A stretch of DNA of 64,000 nt from Prevotella sp902465605 (GCA_902465605.1 CABQNT010000008.1:65457-129456); one strand, 5' to 3'. Shown: positions 17,101 through 25,925, numbered from the stretch's first letter. Notes: generated by a model not told the origin, from the sequence alone. A program made the numbers and translations.

Positions 17101-18660
17101 ATGAAGAAGAGAACAATTTGGGTCATCTCAACAATCATGGGGCTTTCGTTCCTGGTGTTGCTTTTCCTGCAGTTGAAATACTTTCAGGAAATGGCCGACA
17201 TGAAAAAGGAACAGTTTGACGAATCGGTCAACAGAGCCTTGAATCAGGCATCACGCAACTTGGAATATAACGAGACGTGGCGCTACCTACAGAAGGATGT
17301 GAACGAGACAGAACGGCGAGCTTTTATACAAGACTCGATTGGAACTCGTTCAGGAAAGCCCGACGGTACGTTGCAACAGTCCCACCAGTTCTCTGTGACG
17401 GGCAAGGATGGAACCATGTATTCGGCCTTTGAGTTGAAGACCATCACAGTGAAACCCTCACAGATGCCCAAGGGAATGATTCTGCAAAACGATAAAAACT
17501 CTCTATCAGAGGCTTCAAAGTCATTGCAGGAGATCGTTAAAAACCGGTACATCTACCAGAAAGCATTGCTCGACGAAGTGGTTTACTCCATCTTGTACTC
17601 AGCTTCTGACAAGCCGCTGAAAGAGCGAATCAACTTCAAATTGTTGGATCAAGACCTCAAGTCGGAACTGATGAACAATGGAATCAACATCCCATATCAC
17701 TTTCGTGTGACGACACAGGATGGGCGCGAGGTGTACAGATGTTCTGACTATTCTGAGAAAGGAGAGGAATATACCTATTCGCAGGTGCTGTTCCGCAACG
17801 ACCCCGCATCGAAAATGGGTGTGGTGAAGGTGCACTTCCCCGATATGAACAGCTACATCTTTTCTTCAGTAAGGTTCATGATGCCAGCCATTGTTTTCAC
17901 CTTCATCCTGCTGGTGACGTTTATTTTCACCATTGTTGTGGTGTTCAGGCAGAAACGGTATACTGAGATTAAGAACGACTTCATCAACAACATGACCCAC
18001 GAATTGAAGACACCAATCGCCAGTATCTCGTTGGCTGCGCAGATGTTGAATGACAAGAGCCTGACCAAGAGCGAGTCTATGATTAACCATCTTGGTGGGG
18101 TGATACAAGAAGAGACCAAGCGTCTGCGGTTTTTGGTTGAGAAGGTGTTGCAGATGTCCATGTTCGATCGTAAGAAAACCGTGTTCAAGAAGAAGGAATT
18201 GGACCTCAACGAGATGGTTGAGAGCATTGCCCATTCGTTCTCATTGCGTGTTGAACATACCGGAGGAAGGATATATACTGACATAGGTGCCGTAGACTCT
18301 ACCATTTACGTTGATGAAGTGCACTTCCAAAACGCCATCTTCAACCTGATGGACAATGCCGTGAAGTACGGAAAACCCGATCAGCCGCTGGACATCTACA
18401 TGTCTACTTGGAACGATGATCAGCATTTGTATCTGTCAATTCGCGACACGGGACTGGGCATCAAGAAAGAAAATTTGAAGAAAGTTTTCGAGAAGTTCTA
18501 CCGCGTCCATACTGGGAATGTGCACGATGTGAAAGGATTTGGGCTGGGATTGGCTTATGTCAAGCAAATTGTGGAACTGCACGATGGTGAGATAGCCGTT
18601 GACAGTGAATACAGAAAGGGGACTAAGTTTACAATTAAACTCCCCGTCATTAAAGATTAA
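17101..18660 (+). CDS. rprX: Sensor histidine kinase, RprX type
   Basis: A 519-residue membrane sensor kinase. An N-terminal membrane segment (residues 4-25) and a second one (about 260-282) bracket a periplasmic sensor domain of no recognised family. The H-box FINNMTHELKTPIASIS carries the phosphorylated histidine H300, and the ATPase domain shows NLMDNAVKYG, DTGLGI and GFGLGLAYVKQI. With its partner it closely resembles the RprX/RprY pair described in Bacteroides fragilis. ATG 17101 is chosen because an upstream in-frame start at 17092 lies inside the -7 box. The response regulator gene follows 27 bp downstream. Confidence 0.85.
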   Translation: MKKRTIWVISTIMGLSFLVLLFLQLKYFQEMADMKKEQFDESVNRALNQASRNLEYNETWRYLQKDVNETERRAFIQDSIGTRSGKPDGTLQQSHQFSVTGKDGTMYSAFELKTITVKPSQMPKGMILQNDKNSLSEASKSLQEIVKNRYIYQKALLDEVVYSILYSASDKPLKERINFKLLDQDLKSELMNNGINIPYHFRVTTQDGREVYRCSDYSEKGEEYTYSQVLFRNDPASKMGVVKVHFPDMNSYIFSSVRFMMPAIVFTFILLVTFIFTIVVVFRQKRYTEIKNDFINNMTHELKTPIASISLAAQMLNDKSLTKSESMINHLGGVIQEETKRLRFLVEKVLQMSMFDRKKTVFKKKELDLNEMVESIAHSFSLRVEHTGGRIYTDIGAVDSTIYVDEVHFQNAIFNLMDNAVKYGKPDQPLDIYMSTWNDDQHLYLSIRDTGLGIKKENLKKVFEKFYRVHTGNVHDVKGFGLGLAYVKQIVELHDGEIAVDSEYRKGTKFTIKLPVIKD

Positions 18661-18687
18661 TAATTATTCATTAATAAATACAAGACT

Positions 18688-19386
18688 ATGGAAGAGAAAA
18701 TAAAAATTCTATTGTGTGAAGATGATGAGAATTTAGGAATGCTGCTTCGCGAGTATTTACAGGCTAAGGGTTATACCGCAACATTATGCCCAGACGGTGA
18801 GGTTGGCTATAGAGAGTTCTTGAAAGACAAGTTTGACATCTGCGTCCTGGACGTGATGATGCCTAAGAAAGACGGGTTCACCCTGGCTCAGGAAATACGT
18901 CAGGCTAACGCAGACATGCCCATTATCTTCCTCACAGCAAAAGTTTTGAAGGAAGATATCCTCGAGGGATTCAAGATTGGAGCCGATGATTACATCACCA
19001 AACCATTCTCTATGGAGGAACTTGTGTTGCGTGTGGAGGCCATCTTACGCCGTGTACGAGGTAAGAAAAACAAGGAAGCCACCGTTTACAAAATTGGCAA
19101 GTTTGTGTTCGATACGCAGAAGCAGTTGCTCACCATCGGTGACAAGCAAACCAAGTTGACAACCAAGGAGAACGAGTTGCTGTCTTTGCTCTGCTCTCAT
19201 GCGAACGAAATACTGCAGCGCGACTTTGCTTTAAAGACCATCTGGATAGACGACAACTATTTCAACGCCCGTTCCATGGACGTTTACATCACCAAATTGC
19301 GCAAGCACTTGAAGGATGACGACCAGATTGAAATCATCAATATTCACGGCAAGGGCTATAAACTCATCACACCGGAGGAAGATTAA
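18688..19386 (+). CDS. rprY: Response regulator RprY (OmpR/PhoB type)
   Basis: A 232-residue two-domain regulator. The receiver domain (residues 1-125) has the acidic pocket (CEDDEN), the phosphoacceptor D55 in CVLDVMMPKKDG, and the conserved lysine in the DYITKPFS segment. The C-terminal winged helix (about 135-230) is of the OmpR class, with NARSMDVYITKLRKHL as its recognition-helix region and the GKGYKL hairpin. It is the cognate partner of the kinase just upstream. In Bacteroidetes relatives this regulator is linked to stress, respiration and ion homeostasis, and an NhaD antiporter gene lies next downstream, although after a terminator. Confidence 0.88.
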   Translation: MEEKIKILLCEDDENLGMLLREYLQAKGYTATLCPDGEVGYREFLKDKFDICVLDVMMPKKDGFTLAQEIRQANADMPIIFLTAKVLKEDILEGFKIGADDYITKPFSMEELVLRVEAILRRVRGKKNKEATVYKIGKFVFDTQKQLLTIGDKQTKLTTKENELLSLLCSHANEILQRDFALKTIWIDDNYFNARSMDVYITKLRKHLKDDDQIEIINIHGKGYKLITPEED

Positions 19387-19428
19387 GTTCGTTTACAAGC
19401 AAAGCGACAATCTTATTGGAAAATAATC

Positions 19429-19461
19429 AAAGGCACAGGATTTATGTCCTGTGCCTTTTTC
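19429..19461 (+). terminator. Rho-independent terminator of the rprXY operon
   Basis: AAAGGCACAGGA (19429-19440), loop TTTATG, TCCTGTGCCTTT and a T-run form a perfect 12-bp stem followed by U residues. Confidence 0.9.
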
Positions 19462-19516
19462 AATGAATACAGGTATCTGTAAGTAGTTGATAAACAGTAG
19501 GTCATAAAGCTCATCT

Positions 19517-19604
19517 AAAAGCATTGGTTTTGGGGTCCAAAGTCAATGAGTTTGCCCGTTAAAGTCAATGCAATTGCCCATTAAAGTCAATGAGTTTGCC
19601 AAGC
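19517..19604. repeat. 22-bp phased near-palindrome array, site A (4 units)
   Basis: Units begin at 19517, 19539, 19561 and 19583, exactly 22 bp apart. Cores are AAAAGCATTGGTTTTG, AAAGTCAATGAGTTTG, AAAGTCAATGCAATTG and AAAGTCAATGAGTTTG, with variable 6-nt linkers. The array lies between the rprY terminator and the nhaD promoter. Confidence 0.85.
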
Positions 19605-19677
19605 ATGTCCCATGTGAAGATTCAAAATCGAAGTACAAGGCTGTTTTGAGGTTTTAATGGAAAAATCACACAATTGT

Positions 19678-19710
19678 TTTGTTTAATTCATATTATATTT
19701 AGTATCTTTG
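19678..19710 (+). promoter_or_regulatory. Promoter of the NhaD antiporter gene
   Basis: A -33 TTTG (19678-19681) and a -7 TATCTTTG (19703-19710) are 21 bp apart; the leader to ATG 19732 would be about 18 nt. Confidence 0.7.
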
Positions 19711-19731
19711 CGGTGATTAAGTTGCTTTATC

Positions 19732-21111
19732 ATGACACCCATCATTGTCAGTATTTTAGCAGTCTGCCTTCTCTTGATAGCTACAGAAAGCAAGACGAAC
19801 GTCAATAAAGCTGCTGTTGCCATATTTGCAGGAACAGTAGGATGGGTCTTGTATGTCGGTTATGGTACTGATTTTGTGATGAGCCGACACGCTACCGACT
19901 ATGTTAGCTTCTTGGACGGAGCAGAATCTACAGGAATACTCGTCAAAGAGTTTATTGCCCGCCACGTGTTTCTTAAGCATGTGGGTCATGCCTCCGAGAT
20001 AGTTCTCTTCTTGTTGGCTACGATGACCATTGTGGAGATTTTGAACAATAATGGCTGTTTCGATTTTATCAGCCAACTGTTAAAGACGCGCAGTAGCAAG
20101 AAAATATTATGGCGGCTGGCCATTGTGACGTTTATCATCTCGGCCAATCTCGACAACCTCACTACTACGGTCATGATGCTCACCATCATGCACAAGATTA
20201 TTCCAAGCAGGCGATATCGCATGATTTATGGTTCGGCCATCGTCTTGGCTGCCAATTGTGGGGGAGCATTAACGGTTATCGGCGATCCCATGGGACTGGT
20301 TTTGTGGAGTCAAGGAGCCGTTACGCCAACCAACTATTCGCTGTCGCTACTCATCCCATGCCTCATTGCATGGGCACTGCCAACTTATTGGGTGGGGCGG
20401 ATGTTGCCCGAGCGGATGCAGACCGAGTGGATTGTGATGCCCTATCGTGGCGATGATACCAATCTCAACGTGCGACAACGATTGTTGATGCTGTTCATCG
20501 GCATTGGTGGGTTGTGGTTCATCCCGTCGTTTAGTAATATCACCCGGTTGAGTCCATTTCTCGGAGCGCTCTGTGTGCTATCCGTTCTTTGGGTGGTGAA
20601 CGAATTGTTCAACCATCGCCTGATGAATGAAGAACAGATGATACAGCGCCGCACACCACGCGTGCTGCAATACGGAGTGCTACAAATGATGCTCTTTGTG
20701 ATGGGCATCATGCTGGCTGTCGGTGTTTTACAGGAAACAGGATTCTTGCAGCGGTTTACACTTTTGTTGGACCAGGGAGTGCAGAATGTGTGGATGTTGG
20801 GCGCAGTGAGCGCACTGGTGAGCACCATCTTAGACAACTTTGCCACAGGCATGGGTATGCTGTCGCTTCATGCAGTGGAAAATGTTCACGCATCAGCTAC
20901 CCTGTCGGCATTCGCACAAGACGGAGAATATTGGAAAATAGTGGGATACACATCAGCCGTTGCCGGTAACATCTTGGCCATTGGCTCGATGAGTGGGTTA
21001 GCCTTGATCAAGGCTGAACGCATCCGTGTGGTCTGGTATTTGCGCAATATTGGATGGAAAGCATTGGTGGGAACCATGTTAGGCTATCTGGCTCTATATA
21101 TCTTTGTATGA
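19732..21111 (+). CDS. nhaD: NhaD-type sodium:proton antiporter
   Basis: A 459-residue inner-membrane protein of the ArsB/NhaD ion transporter superfamily with 11-13 hydrophobic segments. Characteristic parts are a helix ending in ATMTIVEILNNNGCFDFI, then ISANLDNLTTTVMMLTIMHKI with an acidic residue in a membrane segment, the GGALTVIGDPMGLVLWSQG stretch, and a second half with STILDNFATGMGMLSL. These proteins expel Na+ (or Li+) in exchange for protons. It ends 17 bp before pfkA, so the two may share a transcript. Confidence 0.85.
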   Translation: MTPIIVSILAVCLLLIATESKTNVNKAAVAIFAGTVGWVLYVGYGTDFVMSRHATDYVSFLDGAESTGILVKEFIARHVFLKHVGHASEIVLFLLATMTIVEILNNNGCFDFISQLLKTRSSKKILWRLAIVTFIISANLDNLTTTVMMLTIMHKIIPSRRYRMIYGSAIVLAANCGGALTVIGDPMGLVLWSQGAVTPTNYSLSLLIPCLIAWALPTYWVGRMLPERMQTEWIVMPYRGDDTNLNVRQRLLMLFIGIGGLWFIPSFSNITRLSPFLGALCVLSVLWVVNELFNHRLMNEEQMIQRRTPRVLQYGVLQMMLFVMGIMLAVGVLQETGFLQRFTLLLDQGVQNVWMLGAVSALVSTILDNFATGMGMLSLHAVENVHASATLSAFAQDGEYWKIVGYTSAVAGNILAIGSMSGLALIKAERIRVVWYLRNIGWKALVGTMLGYLALYIFV

Positions 21112-21128
21112 AATATATTTTTTGATGT

Positions 21129-22106
21129 ATGAATAATATAACAACAATAGGAGTTCTGACCTCTGGTGGAGATGCTCCGGGAATGAATGCAGCCATCCGT
21201 GCGGTAACGCGTGCGGGCATCTGTAATGGCTTTAAGATTAAAGGTATCTACAAGGGATTTGATGGCCTGATCAACGATGATATCAAGGATTTTACGACCG
21301 AAAACGTGAGTGGTATCATCATGTCGGGTGGCACAATCTTGAAAACAGCACGATCTTTAGAGTTTATGACACCTGAAGGACGCAAGAAAGCTTATGAAAA
21401 TGTGCAAAAACATCAGATAGGCGCACTAATCGTGATTGGTGGAAATGGTTCGCTAAGGGGTGCCATGGAGTTCGGCAAGGAATACGACGTCCGTTGTATC
21501 GGCTTGCCCGGTACGATTGACAACGACTTGTATGGAACGGATTCAACCATTGGTTATGACACAACCTTGAACACGATTGTTGAATGTGTTGACAGAATCA
21601 GAGATACGGCACAAAGTCATGAGCGCATCTTCTTTGTGGAGGTGATGGGGCGTGATGCCGGTTTCTTGGCGCAAAATAGTGCCATCGCATCGGGTGCAGA
21701 AGCTGCCATCATACCCGAAGATAGAACAGACGTGGACCAATTGGGACACTTCATGGAGCGGGGTATACGTAAATCAAAACGCTCGTGCATCGTCATCGTG
21801 AGCGAAAGTCCTAAGTGTGGCGCGTTGTATTACGCTGAGCGTGTAAGAAAAGAGTTCCCTGGATATGATGTTCGCGTCACCATTTTAGGGCATCTTCAAC
21901 GAGGAGGCCGCCCCTCCGCGCATGATAGAATTTTGGCAAGTCGAACAGGCGTGTCGGCCGTTGAGGCTATCATACAAGGACAACGCAACATCATGATAGG
22001 TATAAAAAACAACGAGATAGATTATATCCCGCTGGTAGAAGCCATTAGGAGTGATAAACCTTTTGACCGAAAACTCATCAAGGTGCTTGATGAACTGAGC
22101 ATTTAG
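21129..22106 (+). CDS. pfkA: ATP-dependent 6-phosphofructokinase
   Basis: Glycolytic enzyme phosphorylating fructose 6-phosphate at C1. 325 residues, the usual length. Motifs include TSGGDAPGMNAAIRAVTR, GGNGSLRGA, the catalytic PGTIDNDL and EVMGRDAGFLA. The glycine after GGN and the glycine in PGTIDND fit ATP rather than pyrophosphate use. Unusually, the residue matching Asp103 of E. coli PfkA, in the GGDGS motif, is asparagine here (N106). The window also encodes a pyruvate phosphate dikinase, so both directions of glycolytic flux are represented. Confidence 0.92.
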   Translation: MNNITTIGVLTSGGDAPGMNAAIRAVTRAGICNGFKIKGIYKGFDGLINDDIKDFTTENVSGIIMSGGTILKTARSLEFMTPEGRKKAYENVQKHQIGALIVIGGNGSLRGAMEFGKEYDVRCIGLPGTIDNDLYGTDSTIGYDTTLNTIVECVDRIRDTAQSHERIFFVEVMGRDAGFLAQNSAIASGAEAAIIPEDRTDVDQLGHFMERGIRKSKRSCIVIVSESPKCGALYYAERVRKEFPGYDVRVTILGHLQRGGRPSAHDRILASRTGVSAVEAIIQGQRNIMIGIKNNEIDYIPLVEAIRSDKPFDRKLIKVLDELSI

Positions 22107-22194
22107 TGAAAGTTGTCAAAGGTAATATATGTTAATAAAGCAATTGGTTTTGTTAATATCTGGCAAAGCCAACGAACTATACAAAGTATTTTCG

Positions 22195-22202
22195 TATATT
22201 TG
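22195..22202 (+). promoter_or_regulatory. Candidate -7 box of the ATP synthase operon
   Basis: TATATTTG fits the consensus; the predicted leader to ATG 22257 is about 51 nt. No clear -33 TTTG was seen at 19-21 bp. Confidence 0.45.
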
Positions 22203-22256
22203 CAGGACTTAAGTTTAAGATTAATTTAGAAAAATATTGATATAAAATATAAAATC

Positions 22257-23786
22257 ATGTCACAGATAACCGGACGTATTTCTCAGATTATTGGGCCAGT
22301 CATCGATGTTTATTTTGACACCAAAGGGCAAGATTCAGACCAAGTGCTCCCAAAAATCTATGATGCTCTAAGCATCAAACGCCAAGATGGAACGGAGCTT
22401 ATCATCGAGACTCAACAACACATTGGTGAAGACACGGTTCGTTGTGTAGCCATGGATAATACCGATGGATTGCAACGTGGAATGGAAGTAATCCCTACGG
22501 GAAGCCCCATCACCATGCCCTCTGGAGAACAAATCAAGGGCAGAATGATGAATGTAGTAGGCCAGGCGATTGACGGAATGGAAGCGTTGACCAAGGATAA
22601 TTCATATCCTATCCATAGAGAACCTCCAAAGTTTGAGGATTTGTCCACGCACAAAGAAATGCTGGCAACTGGCATCAAGGTGATTGACTTGCTGGAACCT
22701 TATATGAAAGGTGGAAAAATCGGATTGTTCGGTGGTGCCGGTGTAGGAAAGACGGTGTTGATTATGGAACTAATCAACAACATCGCCAAAGGTCACAATG
22801 GCTATTCGGTCTTCGCTGGCGTAGGAGAACGTACGCGTGAAGGCAACGACTTGATTCGAGACATGATAGAATCGGGCGTAATTAAATATGGTGATAAATT
22901 CCGCAAAGCCATGGATGAAGGCAAATGGGATTTGTCATTGGTCGATCCAGAGGCATTGAAACAATCACAGGCTACACTCGTGTATGGACAAATGAACGAG
23001 CCACCTGGGGCCCGCGCATCGGTTGCTTTGTCGGGTTTGACCGTTGCCGAGCAGTTTCGTGACAAGGGCGTTGCTGGTCAGGGTGAACATGCAGATATCA
23101 TGTTCTTTGTTGACAACATCTTCCGATTCACGCAGGCAGGTTCTGAAGTATCTGCTTTGCTGGGTCGTATGCCATCGGCTGTAGGTTATCAACCTACCCT
23201 GGCATCTGAAATGGGCGTGATGCAAGAGCGCATCACATCAACCAAGAGGGGATCTATCACATCCGTTCAGGCTGTTTATGTGCCGGCAGATGACTTGACA
23301 GACCCTGCTCCTGCTACGACATTCACACACTTGGATGCTACGACCGAGTTGAGCCGTAAGATTACAGAGCTGGGTATTTATCCGGCTGTAGACCCCTTAG
23401 GATCTACCTCGCGTATCCTCGATCCATTGATTGTTGGCAAAGAGCATTATGAGTGTGCGCAAAGAGTAAAACAAATTTTGCAACGCTATCAGGAATTACA
23501 AGACATCATTGCCATTTTGGGAATGGATGAGTTGTCTGATGAAGATAAACAAATTGTGAACCGTGCACGTCGCGTACAGCGCTTCTTGTCGCAGCCATTT
23601 ACGGTGGCTGAACAGTTTACTGGTGTGAAAGGTGTGATGGTTTCCATAGAAGACACTATCAAGGGATTCAATATGATTCTTGATGGTGAGGTTGATGACC
23701 TGCCTGAACAGGCCTTCCTGAACGTGGGTACCATAGAGGATGCCATTGAGAAAGGTAAGAAACTGCTTGCGGCAGCACAGGGATAA
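22257..23786 (+). CDS. atpD: F-type ATP synthase subunit beta
   Basis: Catalytic subunit of F1. 509 residues, longer than the E. coli protein (about 460) as is common in Bacteroidetes. The Walker A motif is GGAGVGKTV, with the catalytic glutamate region GERTREGND, Walker B FFVDNIFRF and the DELSDEDK (DELSEED-type) loop near the C-terminus. It is first in the operon, ahead of epsilon, an arrangement in which F1 beta/epsilon precede the Fo genes. Confidence 0.96.
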   Translation: MSQITGRISQIIGPVIDVYFDTKGQDSDQVLPKIYDALSIKRQDGTELIIETQQHIGEDTVRCVAMDNTDGLQRGMEVIPTGSPITMPSGEQIKGRMMNVVGQAIDGMEALTKDNSYPIHREPPKFEDLSTHKEMLATGIKVIDLLEPYMKGGKIGLFGGAGVGKTVLIMELINNIAKGHNGYSVFAGVGERTREGNDLIRDMIESGVIKYGDKFRKAMDEGKWDLSLVDPEALKQSQATLVYGQMNEPPGARASVALSGLTVAEQFRDKGVAGQGEHADIMFFVDNIFRFTQAGSEVSALLGRMPSAVGYQPTLASEMGVMQERITSTKRGSITSVQAVYVPADDLTDPAPATTFTHLDATTELSRKITELGIYPAVDPLGSTSRILDPLIVGKEHYECAQRVKQILQRYQELQDIIAILGMDELSDEDKQIVNRARRVQRFLSQPFTVAEQFTGVKGVMVSIEDTIKGFNMILDGEVDDLPEQAFLNVGTIEDAIEKGKKLLAAAQG

Positions 23787-23807
23787 TCACAAAACAGGAA
23801 GAGATAT

Positions 23808-24047
23808 ATGTTGCATCTAAGAATAGTTTCTCCTGAAAAGGTGGTGTTTGATGGTGAGGTGGAAAGCGTATTGGTGCCTGGAACATTAGGAAGCTTTGAG
23901 ATCTTAACAGACCATGCTCCCATTATTTCTTCTCTGGAAGAAGGAGTGGTGGAATATAAAACACATCAGCAAAAGCAGAAAATCGATATTCTGGGTGGCT
24001 TTGTTGAGGTTAAGCAGAACGACGTTTCACTTTGTGTAGAAGTATAA
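23808..24047 (+). CDS. atpC: F-type ATP synthase subunit epsilon, short form
   Basis: A 79-residue protein matching the N-terminal beta-sandwich of epsilon (LRIVSPEKVVFDGEVESVLVPGTLGSFEILTDHAPIIS split over residues 3-45). The usual C-terminal two-helix domain, which in E. coli brings the length to about 139 and inhibits ATP hydrolysis, is absent. The gene lies 21 bp after atpD. Confidence 0.9.
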   Translation: MLHLRIVSPEKVVFDGEVESVLVPGTLGSFEILTDHAPIISSLEEGVVEYKTHQQKQKIDILGGFVEVKQNDVSLCVEV

Positions 24048-24061
24048 TAGACGGCAAGTTT

Positions 24062-24472
24062 ATGATCGATTCTGTGGTTAAACAATATAAGAAAGTTGGT
24101 TTATGGATCATTGCAGGATTCATGCTAGTCTTCTTATTGGCGATTCAAATCACTTCCAACACAGCCATGCTGACAGGATTGGTGGTTTGTGTGCTATATT
24201 TTTTAACCTCAACCTGGGTCTACGCTGCTTTGTGGAAGAAAACTGCTAAGACATCTCCAACGAAGCTAACAGGCTTCTACTTGGTAGCCATGGCTGTGAA
24301 GTTTTTTGTTGGAATACTGGTTGTCCTGGCGTATTGCTTCATCGTTCGAACAAGAACACAAGTCATTGCATTCGCTACTATGTTCTCGATTTACTATTTA
24401 GCGATGATTATTTACGACGCAACATATTTTTCCCGAGTAGAGAAGAAGAATCAAATAAGCATTAAGAAATGA
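24062..24472 (+). CDS. AtpI-like small membrane protein of the ATP synthase operon
   Basis: A 136-residue protein with four hydrophobic segments and short charged ends. It occupies the position of AtpI/AtpR-like assembly proteins, between epsilon and subunit a, but sequence similarity to AtpI is weak. ATG 24062 is chosen over an in-frame upstream start at 24032, which would overlap atpC. Its stop overlaps the atpB start by 4 bp, implying translational coupling. A role in assembling the c-ring or Fo is likely by position only. Confidence 0.75.
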   Translation: MIDSVVKQYKKVGLWIIAGFMLVFLLAIQITSNTAMLTGLVVCVLYFLTSTWVYAALWKKTAKTSPTKLTGFYLVAMAVKFFVGILVVLAYCFIVRTRTQVIAFATMFSIYYLAMIIYDATYFSRVEKKNQISIKK

Positions 24473-25551
24473 AATATATCAAACATATCTTCTGTCTATT
24501 GACCCTGTTTCTGGTTCTTTCTCCAGCGATGGCTGCTGACCAGGAAAAGGAAAATATTGACTTGGAGGAGATTTTGATGGGCCATATTAAAGACTCTTAC
24601 GAGTGGCACATAACTGACTTTATGGGCAAGCCGATTGTGTTGCATTTGCCGGTTATCGTCAAAAGCTCGACAGGATGGCATGTTTTTTGTAGTAATGAAT
24701 TTGCACATGAGCCCAATGAACAAGGTAACAGGCCAGGTCCTTATGACTTGTATATTGCAAATAACGAGGTACACGAGAATAAGATTTGCGAGATGGTGAA
24801 TGGAGAAGAGGTCCGTCCTTTCGATATATCTATCACCAAAACCGTTGTCATTCTGTTTATCAATGCCATTATCTTACTGCTCTGTATACTCATTCCTTCC
24901 AGATGGTGTCGCAAACATAAGCCGAGTGACCCAGCTCCAGGAGGATTTACGGGGATGGTGCACATGTTTGTCATGTCTGTATATGATGATGTAATTAAAC
25001 CGACACTGGGTAAGGAAGCTGATAAGTATGCTCCATACCTGTTGACCTGTTTTTTCTTCATCCTCATCTCCAACTTTATGGGTGTCATACCTTTTCCGCC
25101 AGGAGGAGGTAACCTTACGGGAAATATCACCTGTACTTTCTTCTTGGCTCTATGCACCTTCTTGGTAACGAACTTAACAGGAACGAAAGCATATTGGAAG
25201 GAAATCTTCTGGCCGGACGTCCCTTTGTGGATGAAGGCACCGATTCCTTTGATGCCTTTTATCGAGTTCTTTGGAATCCTCACAAAGCCTCTGGCCTTGA
25301 TGATTCGATTGTTTGCCAACATGATGGCTGGCCATGCCATTGCCATATCGTTTGCCTGCATCATCTTTATCATGTTTGCCATTAACCCAGTATCAGGCAC
25401 TTTGATGACTGTTGTCAGTGTCCTGATGAGCATCTTCATGATGTTGCTGGAACTGTTGGTATGCTATATCCAAGCATTAGTGTTTACCATGTTGAGCGCA
25501 GTCTTCATCTCTCTCGCTCATGTCAAGGAACACAGTGCCTCTATAGAATAG
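24469..25551 (+). CDS. atpB: F-type ATP synthase subunit a
   Basis: Fo subunit forming the proton half-channels. 360 residues, with a Bacteroidetes-style N-terminal extension: a signal-like segment (residues 1-22, ending AMAADQ) and about 100 periplasmic residues before the first conserved membrane helix. The essential arginine lies in KPLALMIRLFANMMAGH. The C-terminal helices (LLELLVCYIQALVFTMLSAVF) are typical. Confidence 0.93.
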   Translation: MKYIKHIFCLLTLFLVLSPAMAADQEKENIDLEEILMGHIKDSYEWHITDFMGKPIVLHLPVIVKSSTGWHVFCSNEFAHEPNEQGNRPGPYDLYIANNEVHENKICEMVNGEEVRPFDISITKTVVILFINAIILLLCILIPSRWCRKHKPSDPAPGGFTGMVHMFVMSVYDDVIKPTLGKEADKYAPYLLTCFFFILISNFMGVIPFPPGGGNLTGNITCTFFLALCTFLVTNLTGTKAYWKEIFWPDVPLWMKAPIPLMPFIEFFGILTKPLALMIRLFANMMAGHAIAISFACIIFIMFAINPVSGTLMTVVSVLMSIFMMLLELLVCYIQALVFTMLSAVFISLAHVKEHSASIE

Positions 25552-25594
25552 AAATTGAAATATATTAAAATAATAACTTAAAATTAAAACGACT

Positions 25595-25837
25595 ATGTTA
25601 TCATTATTATTAGCAGCAGATGCTGTTGCAAAATTAGGTGCCGCGATAGGCGGTGGTATATCTGTAATTGGCGCTGGTATCGGTATAGGACGTATTGGTG
25701 GTAATGCCATGGATGCTATGGCACGTCAGCCAGAGAAGATGGGTGACTTGCGTTCTTCCATGATCATTGCAGCCGCATTGATTGAAGGTGCAGCATTCCT
25801 TTCGATCATCATTGCCCTGCTAGCATTGTTTGTATAG
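25595..25837 (+). CDS. atpE: F-type ATP synthase subunit c
   Basis: An 80-residue hairpin of two membrane helices joined by the polar loop ARQPEKMGDLR. The ion-carrying glutamate is in AAALIEGAAFL; it is followed by Gly-Ala-Ala rather than Ser/Thr, and helix 1 has no glutamine, so proton rather than sodium coupling is inferred. A stem-loop follows the gene inside the operon. Confidence 0.95.
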   Translation: MLSLLLAADAVAKLGAAIGGGISVIGAGIGIGRIGGNAMDAMARQPEKMGDLRSSMIIAAALIEGAAFLSIIIALLALFV

Positions 25838-25847
25838 AGTTGAAATA

Positions 25848-25874
25848 ACAGATGGCACTTGTCTTGCCATCTGT
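25848..25874 (+). promoter_or_regulatory. Intercistronic stem-loop between atpE and atpF
   Basis: ACAGATGGCA (25848-25857), a 7-nt loop, and TGCCATCTGT (25865-25874) form a perfect 10-bp stem without a U-tract. In position it could stabilise the atpE 3' end or slow transcription, helping to make many c subunits per complex. Confidence 0.6.
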
Positions 25875-25925
25875 TGATGTAGAATATACACATTCAACTG
25901 ATTAACAAGAAATTAATAATAGCTT

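Larger units (their letters stand above)
19387..19731. other. 345-bp gap: terminator, 22-bp repeat array, promoter
   Basis: In order it holds the rprXY terminator (19429-19461), a four-unit 22-bp repeat array (19517-19604) and the nhaD promoter (19678-19710), each listed separately. No coding sequence was seen. Confidence 0.7.

Noticed and set aside
25595..25837. Sodium-coupled ATP synthase
   Set aside because: Subunit c lacks the helix-1 glutamine and the Ser/Thr after the carboxylate that mark sodium binding.
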